Positions 55,661-64,000 of a DNA stretch of 64,000 nucleotides are shown here, piece by piece. This DNA comes from Bacillus pumilus. GTDB taxonomy: Bacteria > Bacillota > Bacilli > Bacillales > Bacillaceae. The stretch covers positions 2,106,272-2,170,271 of the forward strand of contig NZ_CP047089.1 in assembly GCF_009937765.1 (NCBI RefSeq), written 5' to 3'. Numbering within the stretch: position 1 is the first letter of the stretch; each line of letters starts with the position of its first letter. Both the position numbers and the translations under genes were made by a program. The notes below the pieces were generated by a model. That model did no database searches. It had not been told where the DNA came from and saw nothing but the letters and a program-made list of their open reading frames with translations.

Positions 55661-56218
55661 ATGAAAAGAGAAAAGGAAAAGCTTGTGAGCATTCGACCAT
55701 TAAACGAAGCTGATTTAGAGTTGGTATGGCATTTGAAATTCAAAGCACCAGACCAGTCCTACCGAGAGTGGAACGCCCCTTATTTTCATGAACACGAAAT
55801 CCCGTTTGCTGCATTTAAAAAACGATACTTACAGGATACATCCATTCCATCAAAGTTATATGGTATTGAAATAGACGGCGAGATCAAAGGTACCGTGTCA
55901 TATTATTGGGAGAATGAACGTACACGGTGGCTTGAATGCGGCATTCTCATTTATGATTCGCGCTTTTGGAGCGGTGGCGTTGGGACAAAGGCGTTAAGTC
56001 TATGGGCTGATGAGTTATTTACACACATTGATATTCCTCGAATTGGTCTTACTACATGGTCGGGAAATGAACGGATGATGCGATGCGCAGAGAAATGCGG
56101 ATTTGTCCTTGAAGGAAGACTGCGAAAGGTCCGTTACTATCAAGGAGAATATTATGATTCGATGCGCTATGGGATGCTGCGGGAGGAATGGAAAAGCCTC
56201 CCGCGCAATATCCTTTGA
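55661..56218 (+). CDS. GNAT-family N-acetyltransferase (RimJ/RimL type)
   Basis: A 185-aa acetyltransferase. The acetyl-CoA motif A lies in YDSRFWSGGVGTKALSLWADELF, and a RimJ/RimL-like C-terminal pattern follows (NERMMRCAEKCGFVLEGRLRKVRYYQGEYYDSMRYGML). The acceptor is unknown; the family acts on protein N-termini, aminoglycosides and small amines. It starts 14 bases after yisR and could be in the same transcript. Confidence 0.85.
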   Translation: MKREKEKLVSIRPLNEADLELVWHLKFKAPDQSYREWNAPYFHEHEIPFAAFKKRYLQDTSIPSKLYGIEIDGEIKGTVSYYWENERTRWLECGILIYDSRFWSGGVGTKALSLWADELFTHIDIPRIGLTTWSGNERMMRCAEKCGFVLEGRLRKVRYYQGEYYDSMRYGMLREEWKSLPRNIL

Positions 56219-56281
56219 ATTATTATTTTTTCAGGATAAAAGTATCATATAATGGAATAAACTGAAGAAGAAGGGTGGCGG

Positions 56282-56557
56282 ATGAATGTGGGCTGGATAA
56301 CTGGATGGTTTGTTTCTATTTTAGTTGCCATCTATCTATTTATAGATGCACCAAAACATGGGAAAAATAAATGGTTATGGTCTATTTTAGGTCTTTTATT
56401 TGGGCTCTTTGCATTTGGGATATACCTCATCAAAACAGGAAGAAAAGGATTGGGCTGGCCAGTTCTGATCGTGTCTATCATCATCTATTCTATTGTGATC
56501 ATAGTCTATGTCTTTTATTTCCTGCTTCTGATTTTCGGATACTCAAACGCATCATAG
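56282..56557 (+). CDS. Small three-helix membrane protein, first tandem copy
   Basis: A 91-aa protein with three hydrophobic helices (about 4-22, 32-50, 59-86) joined by basic loops. The motif IYLFIDAPKHGKNKWLW and the later GIYLIKTGRKGLGW recur in the next gene, so the two arose by tandem duplication. I do not recognise a function. The start at 56282 follows AAGAAGGGTGG. Confidence 0.75.
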   Translation: MNVGWITGWFVSILVAIYLFIDAPKHGKNKWLWSILGLLFGLFAFGIYLIKTGRKGLGWPVLIVSIIIYSIVIIVYVFYFLLLIFGYSNAS

Positions 56558-56585
56558 AGAACGCGTATACATAAGGAGGAGTTTA

Positions 56586-56849
56586 ATGTTGAGAATAACG
56601 GGTCTATTCGTTTCGCTGGCTGTTGCCATTTATTTATGGTTTGATGCGCCAAAGCATGATAAAGACAAATGGTTGTGGGCCATTTTAGGTGTCCTATTTA
56701 GTACGATTGTTCTCGGTATTTATTTGATCAAGACAGAGAGGAAGGGGCTTGGCTGGACCATTCTTATTTTAACGATTTTGTTTTACCTCATGCTGCTCAT
56801 CTCTATTTTAATCGGTGTCATTCTTTTTTATCAAGTGGGTCCTTCATGA
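56586..56849 (+). CDS. Small three-helix membrane protein, second tandem copy
   Basis: An 87-aa paralogue of the preceding protein: IYLWFDAPKHDKDKWLW and GIYLIKTERKGLGW match it nearly residue for residue, while the third helix has diverged. AAGGAGG precedes the ATG. Its last 19 bases overlap the end of the convergent acyltransferase gene, within a hairpin. Confidence 0.75.
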   Translation: MLRITGLFVSLAVAIYLWFDAPKHDKDKWLWAILGVLFSTIVLGIYLIKTERKGLGWTILILTILFYLMLLISILIGVILFYQVGPS

Positions 56850-57379
56850 TGAAGGGCTTTTTCTTTTACCTTTTGCGCCGGTACACCCGCAATAACAATT
56901 TTCTCCTCATGAAAGGAACGGTTTACCACAGCATTTGCTCCAATTGAAATATGATCTGCAATATAGATATCCCCAAACAGCTTTGCGCCTGGGCCAATCC
57001 ATACATGATCCCCAATGGTTGGCACATCTTTTTCATGATGATTTTGACCAATATTCACCCCTTGATGAATATCACAATATGCTCCAATTTTTGCATGTTT
57101 GTTCACAATTAAGAGCCCCGTATGATTGATTCTAAGGCCGGGCCCGAAAACACCAATCGGGATATCAAAGCCAAGTTGCATGCCTTTCTTTTTATGTAAA
57201 TAGCGATAAAGCCATTTGCGAATTGTAGCACCGCTATTAGAATAGTATTCATATTTTCGTAAAATCCTTTGGTATTTCCATATATCATCCCCAAACCACT
57301 TAGGCTGTTTGCGCTTAATGGCTAATGCTTTCTTGTCCTGAGCTAAGTAGTAGTGAAGATCATGCTTCGTTACAATCAT
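56831..57379 (-). CDS. Hexapeptide-repeat acetyltransferase (serine O-acetyltransferase-like)
   Basis: A 182-aa left-handed beta-helix acyltransferase. After a helical N-terminus (RILRKYEYYSN...IRKWLYRYLHKKKG) come hexapeptide repeats from about residue 75: GPGLRINHTGLLIVNKHAKIG and the catalytic-type His in DIHQGVNIGQNHHEKDVPTIG. The form resembles capsule and serine O-acetyltransferases. The ATG at 57379 is preceded by GGAGAGG; an upstream in-frame ATG lies in that site. The acceptor is unknown. Confidence 0.8.
   Translation of the reverse strand: MIVTKHDLHYYLAQDKKALAIKRKQPKWFGDDIWKYQRILRKYEYYSNSGATIRKWLYRYLHKKKGMQLGFDIPIGVFGPGLRINHTGLLIVNKHAKIGAYCDIHQGVNIGQNHHEKDVPTIGDHVWIGPGAKLFGDIYIADHISIGANAVVNRSFHEEKIVIAGVPAQKVKEKALHHEGPT
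56840..56865. terminator. Hairpin in the overlap of two convergent genes
   Basis: GTCCTTC and GAAGGGC pair around ATGAT; the plus side is followed by TTTTTCTTTT. The stop codon of the plus-strand gene lies inside the hairpin and the minus-strand gene codes through it. Confidence 0.65.
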
Positions 57380-57689
57380 CAGATTCCTCTCCATTCCCTT
57401 TTGTTTCAGAGAAATTATACCATTATAACCATTTATATCAATGTGGAATGACGTTTGTTTCTTTCTTTTTCTACATCACTTTTATCCACTTTCCTGTATA
57501 AAATAAGTGCTTTTTCATGAATAGAACAAAAGAACCAGGAAGAATGATTTGTAATTTTTTTCTACATTATTCCGTCTCACGCGTTTATTCTCCTTATAGC
57601 AGTAGAGGTTTGTCAAAATGACACGAAATTACTCATTAAATAGAGAATATAGCATTCATATGCTTTTAGAATCATCTTTTTGAATACAA
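57380..57689. other. Non-coding interval before the siderophore operon
   Basis: AT-rich and without a credible ORF. The left end has a good minus-strand promoter for the acyltransferase: TTGATA (57441-57436) and TATAAT (57419-57414), 16 apart. Nothing else can be named up to the siderophore promoter. Confidence 0.6.
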
Positions 57690-57746
57690 TTGACTTTCAT
57701 ATCTCACATCCTCTAGGCTAGTAAATGAAAATGATAATCTTTATCA
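57690..57746 (+). promoter_or_regulatory. Siderophore operon promoter with Fur box
   Basis: TTGACT (57690-57695) is 18 bases from TAGGCT (57714-57719), a weak -10. At 57732-57746 lies TGATAATCTTTATCA, one base off the Fur 7-1-7 consensus TGATAATnATTATCA, over the expected transcription start. Confidence 0.8.
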
Positions 57747-57765
57747 ATTGGAGGAGTGTTTTATT

Positions 57766-59112
57766 ATGTCCATCAAAACCGTTTCTAAAAATCAGCAATT
57801 TTTAGAGCAGCAAAGTCAAAGAGAATCGAATGCAAGGTCTTACCCGAGACGGTTCCCATTAGCCATGCAAAAAGCCGAAGGTATGATCGTGACAGATGCG
57901 GATGGCAGAGAGTTTTATGACTGCCTGGCAGGAGCAGGAACACTTGCACTTGGTCACAATCATCCAGTTGTGATAGAAGCTATTGAACGTATGCTTCATG
58001 AAAAAAGACCGTTGCATACGTTGGACATAACCTCAGAAATTAAAGAAGAGTTTGTGAATGAAATTTTTTCTCACTTACCAGAAGAGTTTGCAAAGAGAGC
58101 CAAAATTCAATTTTGTGGACCAACTGGTGGTGATGCCATAGAAGCAGCAATTAAATTAGTCAAAACAGCGACAGGGAATCGAAGCATTCTATCATTCCAT
58201 GGTGCATATCACGGTGCGACACATGCCACGATGTCATTAAGCGGGAATTTATCTCCAAAAGAAAGAGTGCAAGGGTTAATACCTGATGTTCATTTTATGC
58301 CTTACCCATATGAATATCGCTGTCCATTTGGAATTGGTGGGAAGGATTCGCACCGCATTTCAAGTTCGTATATTGAGCGCGTATTAAATGATCCTGAAAG
58401 TGGTATTCTTCCGCCAGCAGGTATGATCTTTGAAGCAGTGCAGGGCGAGGGAGGCTCCATTCCAGCATCGATTGAATGGATGAAGGAAATGAGAAGAATC
58501 ACAAAAGAAAAAGGGATTCCGCTCATTATTGATGAGGTTCAATCAGGCATTGGTCGAACAGGTAAGATGTTTGCCTTTGAACATGCAGGAATTATACCTG
58601 ACGTTATTGTGCTGTCAAAAGCCATTGGTGGAAGCTTGCCGCTTTCAGTTGTGATTTATGATCAAGATTTAGATCAATGGAATCCAGGTGCACACATTGG
58701 GACCTTTAGAGGAAATCAAATGGCGATGGCTGCTGGAACCGCTACGCTTAAATTTATCAAAGAAACCAACCTGCTTGATCATGTAGAACGGTTAGGAGAT
58801 CGTATGCATGCGCATCTAAAAGACATCCAAAAACAAGTCCCTGCTCTTGGTGATGTTCGAGGGAGAGGTTTAATGATTGGCGTTGAAGTAGTCGATCCAA
58901 ATGAGAAACAGGATGTGGACGGAAGCTATCCAGCGAATCCAGAGCTGGCCAGTCTTATTCAAAAGAACTGCTTCGACAAAGGCTTAATTGTGGAGACAGG
59001 GGGCCGTTTTGGAAGTGTCATTCGATTCTTGCCACCACTTATTATGACAGAAGAACAGCTTGAAAAAGTCATCGCTATTTTTAAAGAGGCTGTGTACGAT
59101 GCAATCAACTAA
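57766..59112 (+). CDS. dat: Diaminobutyrate-2-oxoglutarate aminotransferase
   Basis: A 448-aa class III aminotransferase that makes L-2,4-diaminobutyrate from aspartate semialdehyde and glutamate. The PLP lysine is K285 in VIVLSKAIGGSLP, and DEVQSGIGRTGKMFAFEH and GPTGGDAIEAAIKL are characteristic. It heads a siderophore operon in the order of rhbA of rhizobactin 1021. GAGGAG is well placed before the ATG at 57766 (the frame opens at 57748). Confidence 0.92.
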   Translation: MSIKTVSKNQQFLEQQSQRESNARSYPRRFPLAMQKAEGMIVTDADGREFYDCLAGAGTLALGHNHPVVIEAIERMLHEKRPLHTLDITSEIKEEFVNEIFSHLPEEFAKRAKIQFCGPTGGDAIEAAIKLVKTATGNRSILSFHGAYHGATHATMSLSGNLSPKERVQGLIPDVHFMPYPYEYRCPFGIGGKDSHRISSSYIERVLNDPESGILPPAGMIFEAVQGEGGSIPASIEWMKEMRRITKEKGIPLIIDEVQSGIGRTGKMFAFEHAGIIPDVIVLSKAIGGSLPLSVVIYDQDLDQWNPGAHIGTFRGNQMAMAAGTATLKFIKETNLLDHVERLGDRMHAHLKDIQKQVPALGDVRGRGLMIGVEVVDPNEKQDVDGSYPANPELASLIQKNCFDKGLIVETGGRFGSVIRFLPPLIMTEEQLEKVIAIFKEAVYDAIN

Positions 59113-60595
59113 GGCTCCAGTAGATTCATTATTTATAAATCAAAGCCAGCTTGGAAGAGAGTCCTTCCAAGCGGCTCTTCATACATCTATCGACAGCTTA
59201 CTGGATCAATGGCAAAAAGACACAGGACCTTACAGTGGAATATTGCCTGGGAAATTAGCGGCAAGTGTCGAATCGCTATTCCGATTTCAACCGTCTGGAG
59301 AATCTATTGAATCTGTCTTTCAAGATATAAAAGAGCATCTTTTACCGCATTTGATTGATGTATCGCATCCTAAATGCTTGGCACATCTGCATTGTCCACC
59401 GCTCATTCCTGCACTTGCCGCAGAGGTGATGGTGAGTTCCTTTAACCAATCAATGGACTCCTTTGATCAAAGTGGTATTGCTTCTTTGGTTGAGGAAGAA
59501 ATCCTCAAGTGGCTATGTGCAAAGTTTTCTTATGGCGACCAAGCAGATGGGACATTTACAAGCGGTGGAACCCAATCTAACTACATGGGGCTGCTTCTGG
59601 CGAGAGATGCCTTTTGTGAAAACACATGGCATTGGAATGTTCAGCAGAAAGGCTTACCAAGTGAATCTCACCGCATGAGAATTCTTTGCTCGAAGAATGC
59701 TCACTTCACTGTGAAAAAATCTGCTTCCCAGTTAGGTTTAGGAGAGCAGGCAGTTGTACTAGTCGAGACAGATGAACATCACCGAATGGACGTCAATGAT
59801 TTGAAAAAGAAGCTGGTTGAGTTGAAGGAGCAGAGCTTGCTGCCTTTTGCGGTAGTAGCCACTTGCGGAACAACGGATTTTGGCAGTATTGACCCAGTTC
59901 GAGAGGTATATGACATCGTCAAGCCATACGGTCTGTGGATTCACGCAGATGCTGCCTACGGTGGAGCACTTGTATTAAGCGAAACATACCGAAAGAAATT
60001 AGACGGTATTGAGCTTGCTGATTCAATCACGATTGACTTTCATAAACAATTTTATCAGCCGATATCCTGCGGAGCATTTTTGCTAAAGGATAAAAGCCAT
60101 TTTGGTTTGATCAATTATCATGCGGATTATCTTAATCCAAAGGAAGACGAACTCGATGGTATTCTACATCTCGTCAATAAATCTGTTCAAACGACGCGCC
60201 GATTTGATGCTCTCAAATTACTTCTCTCTCTTCGTCTAATTGGAGAAGAAGGATTTGGAGAGATCATTGACCATACCATTCATTTTGCAAAGGAAGTGGC
60301 CGCGCTTATTGAGAGAAATGATCACCTTGAAGTGATCAATCCTGAGCCAGAAATCAATGCAGTTGTGTTCCGATTTAAGGATGACGACCAAACAGATGAC
60401 GTCAATAAAATCATTCACCGGACACTATTCAAAACAGGAACTGCTGTCATTGCGAAAACTGTGGTCCATGGTCAAACATGCTTAAAATTCACTTTGTTAA
60501 ATCCGAGAACGACAATCACACATATTGAGGAAATCCTTTCTGACATCGTTGATATCGGGATTGCTCATATTCAATCCGGGAGGGTACTACGTTGA
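59099..60595 (+). CDS. ddc: L-2,4-diaminobutyrate decarboxylase
   Basis: A 498-aa group II PLP decarboxylase giving 1,3-diaminopropane. The PLP lysine is K316 in TIDFHKQFYQP, the stacking His and Asp are in WIHADAAYGG, and TSGGTQSNYMGL is the phosphate loop. The frame opens at 59060; AAAGAGG marks the ATG at 59099, overlapping the aminotransferase gene by 14 bases. It corresponds to rhbB. Confidence 0.92.
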   Translation: MQSTKAPVDSLFINQSQLGRESFQAALHTSIDSLLDQWQKDTGPYSGILPGKLAASVESLFRFQPSGESIESVFQDIKEHLLPHLIDVSHPKCLAHLHCPPLIPALAAEVMVSSFNQSMDSFDQSGIASLVEEEILKWLCAKFSYGDQADGTFTSGGTQSNYMGLLLARDAFCENTWHWNVQQKGLPSESHRMRILCSKNAHFTVKKSASQLGLGEQAVVLVETDEHHRMDVNDLKKKLVELKEQSLLPFAVVATCGTTDFGSIDPVREVYDIVKPYGLWIHADAAYGGALVLSETYRKKLDGIELADSITIDFHKQFYQPISCGAFLLKDKSHFGLINYHADYLNPKEDELDGILHLVNKSVQTTRRFDALKLLLSLRLIGEEGFGEIIDHTIHFAKEVAALIERNDHLEVINPEPEINAVVFRFKDDDQTDDVNKIIHRTLFKTGTAVIAKTVVHGQTCLKFTLLNPRTTITHIEEILSDIVDIGIAHIQSGRVLR

Positions 60596-62373
60596 GTCAA
60601 TATAAACAAATGGCTGAAAATGCAACCATGCAAAGCTTTTTAAACTGTTTTTTACGCGAAACAGGAATCGATCGATCTGCCAAAAAAGAGACGAGAGCAG
60701 ATGGCTCGCTTGTCTTCATCGCAAAACTAGTAAAGCAAGATCTTGAGCTTGTGATTCCGATGCGATATGTTTCACCTGTTGGCCGCCATCTCTTTGATTT
60801 TCCGATTCGCTTTCGCCCGCAAGGCAGTGAGCAAGAGGGCACAATTGTCGATTACACGACACTTGTTGCTTTATGTTCAAAGGAGCTTCTCATTGAATAT
60901 GGCCGTACAGATGCAGAGGATGAATTCATGCTTCGCATCATTTTAAGCTGCCGAAATATTGAACGGTTCTTAAAGGAGCGAGAAAGTGATCGAGCCGCTC
61001 TTTCTGAAGCCGATTTCGAGTATATCGAGGCTGAGCAGTCACTTCTCCTTGGTCATTTAACGCATCCTACTCCAAAAAGCAGACAAGGAATGACAGAAGA
61101 GGAGGAAGCGATCTATTCTCCTGAGCTAAAAGGAACTTTCCAGCTTCATTACTTTAAAGCGCATCATTCGATTGTGCTACAGGATTCGTCAATTACACAG
61201 TCTGCGGCAAGCCTTATGCTAGAAGAGCTCTTGCGCCAAGTACCAGAAGAAAAAGAGAGACTGAATACGTTAGTAGAAAACGGAGAATATGTGCTCATTC
61301 CGATTCACCCGCTTCAAGTGAAGGTGGTTATGGAGAAAGCATTCGTCAACCGTTATATAGAGGAAGGAAAACTGACTTATTTAGGACCGATGGGTTCTGA
61401 ATACACAGCGACCTCTTCTTTCAGAACCGTCTATCAAAAGGATTCTGCTTATATGCTCAAATTCTCTGTTCCTGTGAAAATTACAAACTCCTTACGTGTC
61501 AATAAACAAAAGGAACTGGATCGCGGAGTAGAGATGTCACGCATTCTAAAAACTGAACTGGGCATTTCTTTATACGATAAATTCTCTGGGTTCCGGGTCA
61601 TTGAAGATCCAGCCTATTTATCCATTCAAGGAGAAGAAGCGGAATCTGGCTTTGAAGTAGTCATTCGTCAAAATCCATTTTTACATCAAGAAAAAGGGGC
61701 AAGCTTAATTGCTGGATTATGTCAGGATCATGCGTATGGTGGAAAATCGCGGTTAGCAGGGATCATTCATGATCTTGCAGGCGCAGAAGGCCGATCAACG
61801 GAGGCTGTGAGCGAGGATTGGTTTAAGCAATATTTAACCATTTCGTTAGAACCGATGCTTTGGCTGTTTGAAACGTACGGTCTTGCCCTTGAAGCCCATC
61901 AGCAAAATGCTGTTGTGCAAATGAAGGATGGTTACCCGCACACCTTCTATTATCGTGACAACCAAGGCTACTATTATAGTGAATCGAAAAAGGATAAACT
62001 CGCAAATCTTGTCCAAAACCTGAGCGTGAGAAGTGAAACCATTTGTGCAGACGATGTAGCCGTTGAGAGACTGCGCTATTATTTCTTCTTTAATCATTTA
62101 TTTGGTCTCATTAATGGCTTTGGTACAGAAGGTCTGGCGAAAGAAGAAGACTTGCTCGCACTTGTGAGAGATACATTACTCGTTCATGAGGAGACTTACG
62201 GTGCATCTGAACTAACAAACAGCCTACTTCGCTCAAAGGAACTCCCTTCGAAAGCGAACTTGCTGACACGATTTGAAGACATGGATGAATTGACAGGGTC
62301 ATTGGAAACACAGTCTCGTTACACAGCTGTCTTGAATCCGCTGTTTTTACATAAGGAGGCGCTGATTGGATGA
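60592..62373 (+). CDS. IucA/IucC-family siderophore synthetase
   Basis: A 593-aa NRPS-independent siderophore (NIS) synthetase that condenses citrate with an N-acyl-N-hydroxydiamine using ATP. Typical segments are IPIHPLQVKVVME, TSSFRTVYQKDSAYMLKFSVPVKITNSLR and EAHQQNAVVQMKDGYP, followed by the FhuF-like C-terminal region. It starts at TTG after GGGAGGG, overlapping the decarboxylase by 4 bases. Its place matches rhbC; a second synthetase (rhbF-like) is expected past the window. Confidence 0.92.
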   Translation: MSQYKQMAENATMQSFLNCFLRETGIDRSAKKETRADGSLVFIAKLVKQDLELVIPMRYVSPVGRHLFDFPIRFRPQGSEQEGTIVDYTTLVALCSKELLIEYGRTDAEDEFMLRIILSCRNIERFLKERESDRAALSEADFEYIEAEQSLLLGHLTHPTPKSRQGMTEEEEAIYSPELKGTFQLHYFKAHHSIVLQDSSITQSAASLMLEELLRQVPEEKERLNTLVENGEYVLIPIHPLQVKVVMEKAFVNRYIEEGKLTYLGPMGSEYTATSSFRTVYQKDSAYMLKFSVPVKITNSLRVNKQKELDRGVEMSRILKTELGISLYDKFSGFRVIEDPAYLSIQGEEAESGFEVVIRQNPFLHQEKGASLIAGLCQDHAYGGKSRLAGIIHDLAGAEGRSTEAVSEDWFKQYLTISLEPMLWLFETYGLALEAHQQNAVVQMKDGYPHTFYYRDNQGYYYSESKKDKLANLVQNLSVRSETICADDVAVERLRYYFFFNHLFGLINGFGTEGLAKEEDLLALVRDTLLVHEETYGASELTNSLLRSKELPSKANLLTRFEDMDELTGSLETQSRYTAVLNPLFLHKEALIG

Positions 62374-62924
62374 GGCATCGTATTCATTTTATTCGAGCTG
62401 AATATGAAAGAGATGTACGGCTTGTCCACAAGTGGATGCAAGAGGAGTATGTTCACCCATTTTGGCATTTGAATATTCCGTTTCCTTCTTTTGAAAAGCA
62501 TTTTTATCAGGCGATTCATGATCCGCATCAAACCCTGTATTTAGGCACCATTGATGGGACGCCCATGAGTTATTTTGAGGCATACAACGTCAAAGGTGAC
62601 ATCATTGAATCTTACTATCAGCCTTCTCCGCATGATCAAGGAATCCATCTATTAATAGGGGAGCCGAATTATGTGGGAAAAGGTTTTGCGACTCCGCTGC
62701 TTCAGGCCATGACAGCATTTCAGTTTGAGCAAAACAAACGAACAGAAAAAATCGTTGCTGAGCCGGATATTCGCAATGAAAAAATGATCCATGTATTTGA
62801 AAAATGTGGATTTGAACGTGTAAAACCAGTCAATTTACCCGATAAAACAGGTCTTTTGATGTTTTGTGATCGAGAACGATTCGAAAGGAAGTATAACCAT
62901 GACGCGGTTCAACAAGCAAAATAA
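62370..62924 (+). CDS. Siderophore N-hydroxydiamine acetyltransferase (RhbD/IucB-like)
   Basis: A 184-aa GNAT enzyme of the IucB/RhbD type, adding acetate to the N-hydroxyl diamine to form the hydroxamate. Key segments are HPFWHLNIPFPSFE, the acetyl-CoA motif GEPNYVGKGFATPLLQAM, and EPDIRNEKMIHVFEKCGFE. It overlaps both neighbours (4 and 26 bases). Confidence 0.9.
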   Translation: MRHRIHFIRAEYERDVRLVHKWMQEEYVHPFWHLNIPFPSFEKHFYQAIHDPHQTLYLGTIDGTPMSYFEAYNVKGDIIESYYQPSPHDQGIHLLIGEPNYVGKGFATPLLQAMTAFQFEQNKRTEKIVAEPDIRNEKMIHVFEKCGFERVKPVNLPDKTGLLMFCDRERFERKYNHDAVQQAK

Positions 62925-64000
62925 TGTAGTGGATGTAATCGGAATCGGCATTGGCCCATTTAACTTAGGACTTGCCGCATTATCTGAAGAAGTAAAGGAA
63001 ATTGACGCTTTGTTTTTTGAAAGAAGTGAATCCTTTCATTGGCACCCAGGGATGCTCATTGAGGGAACGACACTACAAGTTCCTTTTTTAGCGGACCTTG
63101 TCAGCATGGCAGATGTGAAAAGTAAATATAGCTTCCTTAACTATTTACAGGAACAAAACCGTTTGTATTCATTTTACTTTCTAGAAGATTTTCATATCCC
63201 GCGCAAGGAATATAGTCATTATTGCCGCTGGGTCGCAGACCAGTTAGACTCTTGCCGATTTGGCATGAACGTCGAATCTGTCTCATTGATCGAAAAAGCA
63301 GGAGAAAAGCGATATGAAGTGCATGTTCGCCATGTGAAAGAACAAACGGTAGAGGTGTTTGAAAGTAAGCATCTCGTCTTAGGAATTGGTACACAGCCGG
63401 CGATACCAGCATCTCTCCAACCAGCTTTAGGAGAGAAAGTTTTTCATTCTGCCGACTATTTAAAACGAAAGAAAGAAGGCTGTTTCAAAGGGAAATCTGT
63501 GACCGTCATCGGCTCTGGTCAAAGTGCGGCAGAAGTGTTCTATGATATTTTAGCAGATGATGAGGCGAAGGATATTCACTGGTTCACACGCTCTAAAGGA
63601 TTTTTCCCAATGGAATATTCAAACCTTGGTCTTGAATATTTCTCTCCAGATTATATAGATTTCTTTTATGAGCTCCCGCAAACAAAAAAGGATGCGTTGT
63701 TAAAGCAGCAGGACTTGCTTTATAAAGGTATCAGCTCTGCAATGATCCGTGATATTTATCATTTGCTATATGAGCGTTCTGCTTGCGGAGAGCAGTTGAA
63801 CACAGTGCTCCAAGCGATGACGGAGGTCAACTTGATTGAGGAAACAGCGGGTGGTTTGTCCCTTTCATGCACGCAATGGGTCAAAGAGGACTCCTTTACT
63901 CACGAGACAGATATTGTCGTACTGGCGACGGGCTATCAATCCGTACTGCCGCCGTTTATCAACCCAATTTCTCATCATATTCAATGGGACGATAAAGGGC
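62899..64000 (+). CDS. Diamine N-monooxygenase (RhbE/IucD-like), cut by the window end
   Basis: The first 367 residues of a flavin N-hydroxylase of the lysine/ornithine monooxygenase family. The FAD motif GIGIGPFNLGLAAL is at about 15-28, the NADPH motif VIGSGQSAAEVFYD near 202-215, and the C-terminal DIVVLATGYQ near 338. It would hydroxylate 1,3-diaminopropane before acetylation. AAAGGAAG precedes the ATG at 62899. The frame stays open to base 64000, so the gene is truncated only by the window. Confidence 0.9.
   Translation, partial: MTRFNKQNNVVDVIGIGIGPFNLGLAALSEEVKEIDALFFERSESFHWHPGMLIEGTTLQVPFLADLVSMADVKSKYSFLNYLQEQNRLYSFYFLEDFHIPRKEYSHYCRWVADQLDSCRFGMNVESVSLIEKAGEKRYEVHVRHVKEQTVEVFESKHLVLGIGTQPAIPASLQPALGEKVFHSADYLKRKKEGCFKGKSVTVIGSGQSAAEVFYDILADDEAKDIHWFTRSKGFFPMEYSNLGLEYFSPDYIDFFYELPQTKKDALLKQQDLLYKGISSAMIRDIYHLLYERSACGEQLNTVLQAMTEVNLIEETAGGLSLSCTQWVKEDSFTHETDIVVLATGYQSVLPPFINPISHHIQWDDKG

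Noticed and set aside
1-64000. Mobile element, prophage or CRISPR array
   Set aside because: No transposase, integrase, phage structural gene or spaced repeat array was seen; the only tandem repeats are inside the CotG-like coding sequence.

Overview
The window is chromosomal DNA of a Bacillus of the B. pumilus / B. safensis / B. altitudinis type. This rests on three things: gene order that follows the B. subtilis yhf-yhj-yis region for most of its length; an AprE preproprotein with the sequence I remember for B. pumilus alkaline protease; and an orphan barstar. No rRNA, tRNA, IS element, prophage or CRISPR array was seen. All assignments come from reading motifs and from memory of B. subtilis synteny; no search was run.

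Layout. 1-13.1 kb is the yhf block: yhfH (45 aa), yhfI-lplJ (lipoate ligase), lcfB with a FadR box, yhfM, the membrane protease yhfN, secreted subtilisin aprE, yhfR, the aerotaxis sensor hemAT, Rieske oxidoreductase yhfW, yhxC, yhzC and the competence master regulator comK with its autoregulatory K-box. 13.2-23.1 kb is accessory relative to B. subtilis: a D-serine dehydratase/D-threonine aldolase-like enzyme, a lipoprotein, a divergent MocR regulator/MFS pair, a barstar without a linked RNase, the Fur-controlled petrobactin uptake operon yclNOPQ, and a wall teichoic acid ligase like TagT. 23.2-24.9 kb returns to the backbone (yhjD, yhjE, sipV). 24.9-28.0 kb is accessory again: an AbrB-family membrane protein, then BlaI-type repressor, M56 protease and DoxX genes that share an operator motif.

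28.2-49.3 kb is backbone: ferritin-like yhjR, the recombination/repair run addB-addA-sbcD-sbcC-yisB, the spore germination operon gerPA-F, the Spo0E-like phosphatase yisI, a CotH-type kinase (yisJ) divergent from a Ser/Lys/Arg/His/Cys-rich CotG-like coat protein, then yisK, yisL, yisN and asnO. Where B. subtilis has yisP alone, this genome has a three-gene C30 carotenoid operon (two CrtN-type desaturases/oxidases plus a CrtM-type synthase with intact Asp motifs), followed by yisQ and yisR.

55.7-57.4 kb has a GNAT enzyme, two tandem paralogous small membrane proteins and a hexapeptide acyltransferase. The window ends inside a Fur-boxed, translationally coupled operon for an NRPS-independent citrate/1,3-diaminopropane hydroxamate siderophore (schizokinen/rhizobactin type). 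Its order matches rhbABCDE, and the last gene is cut by the window edge.

Themes. Iron appears twice, as xenosiderophore import and as own siderophore synthesis. Late sporulation genes carry sigma-K-like promoters (gerPA, yisJ, yhjR). Many convergent gene pairs share compact bidirectional terminators whose stems include stop codons.
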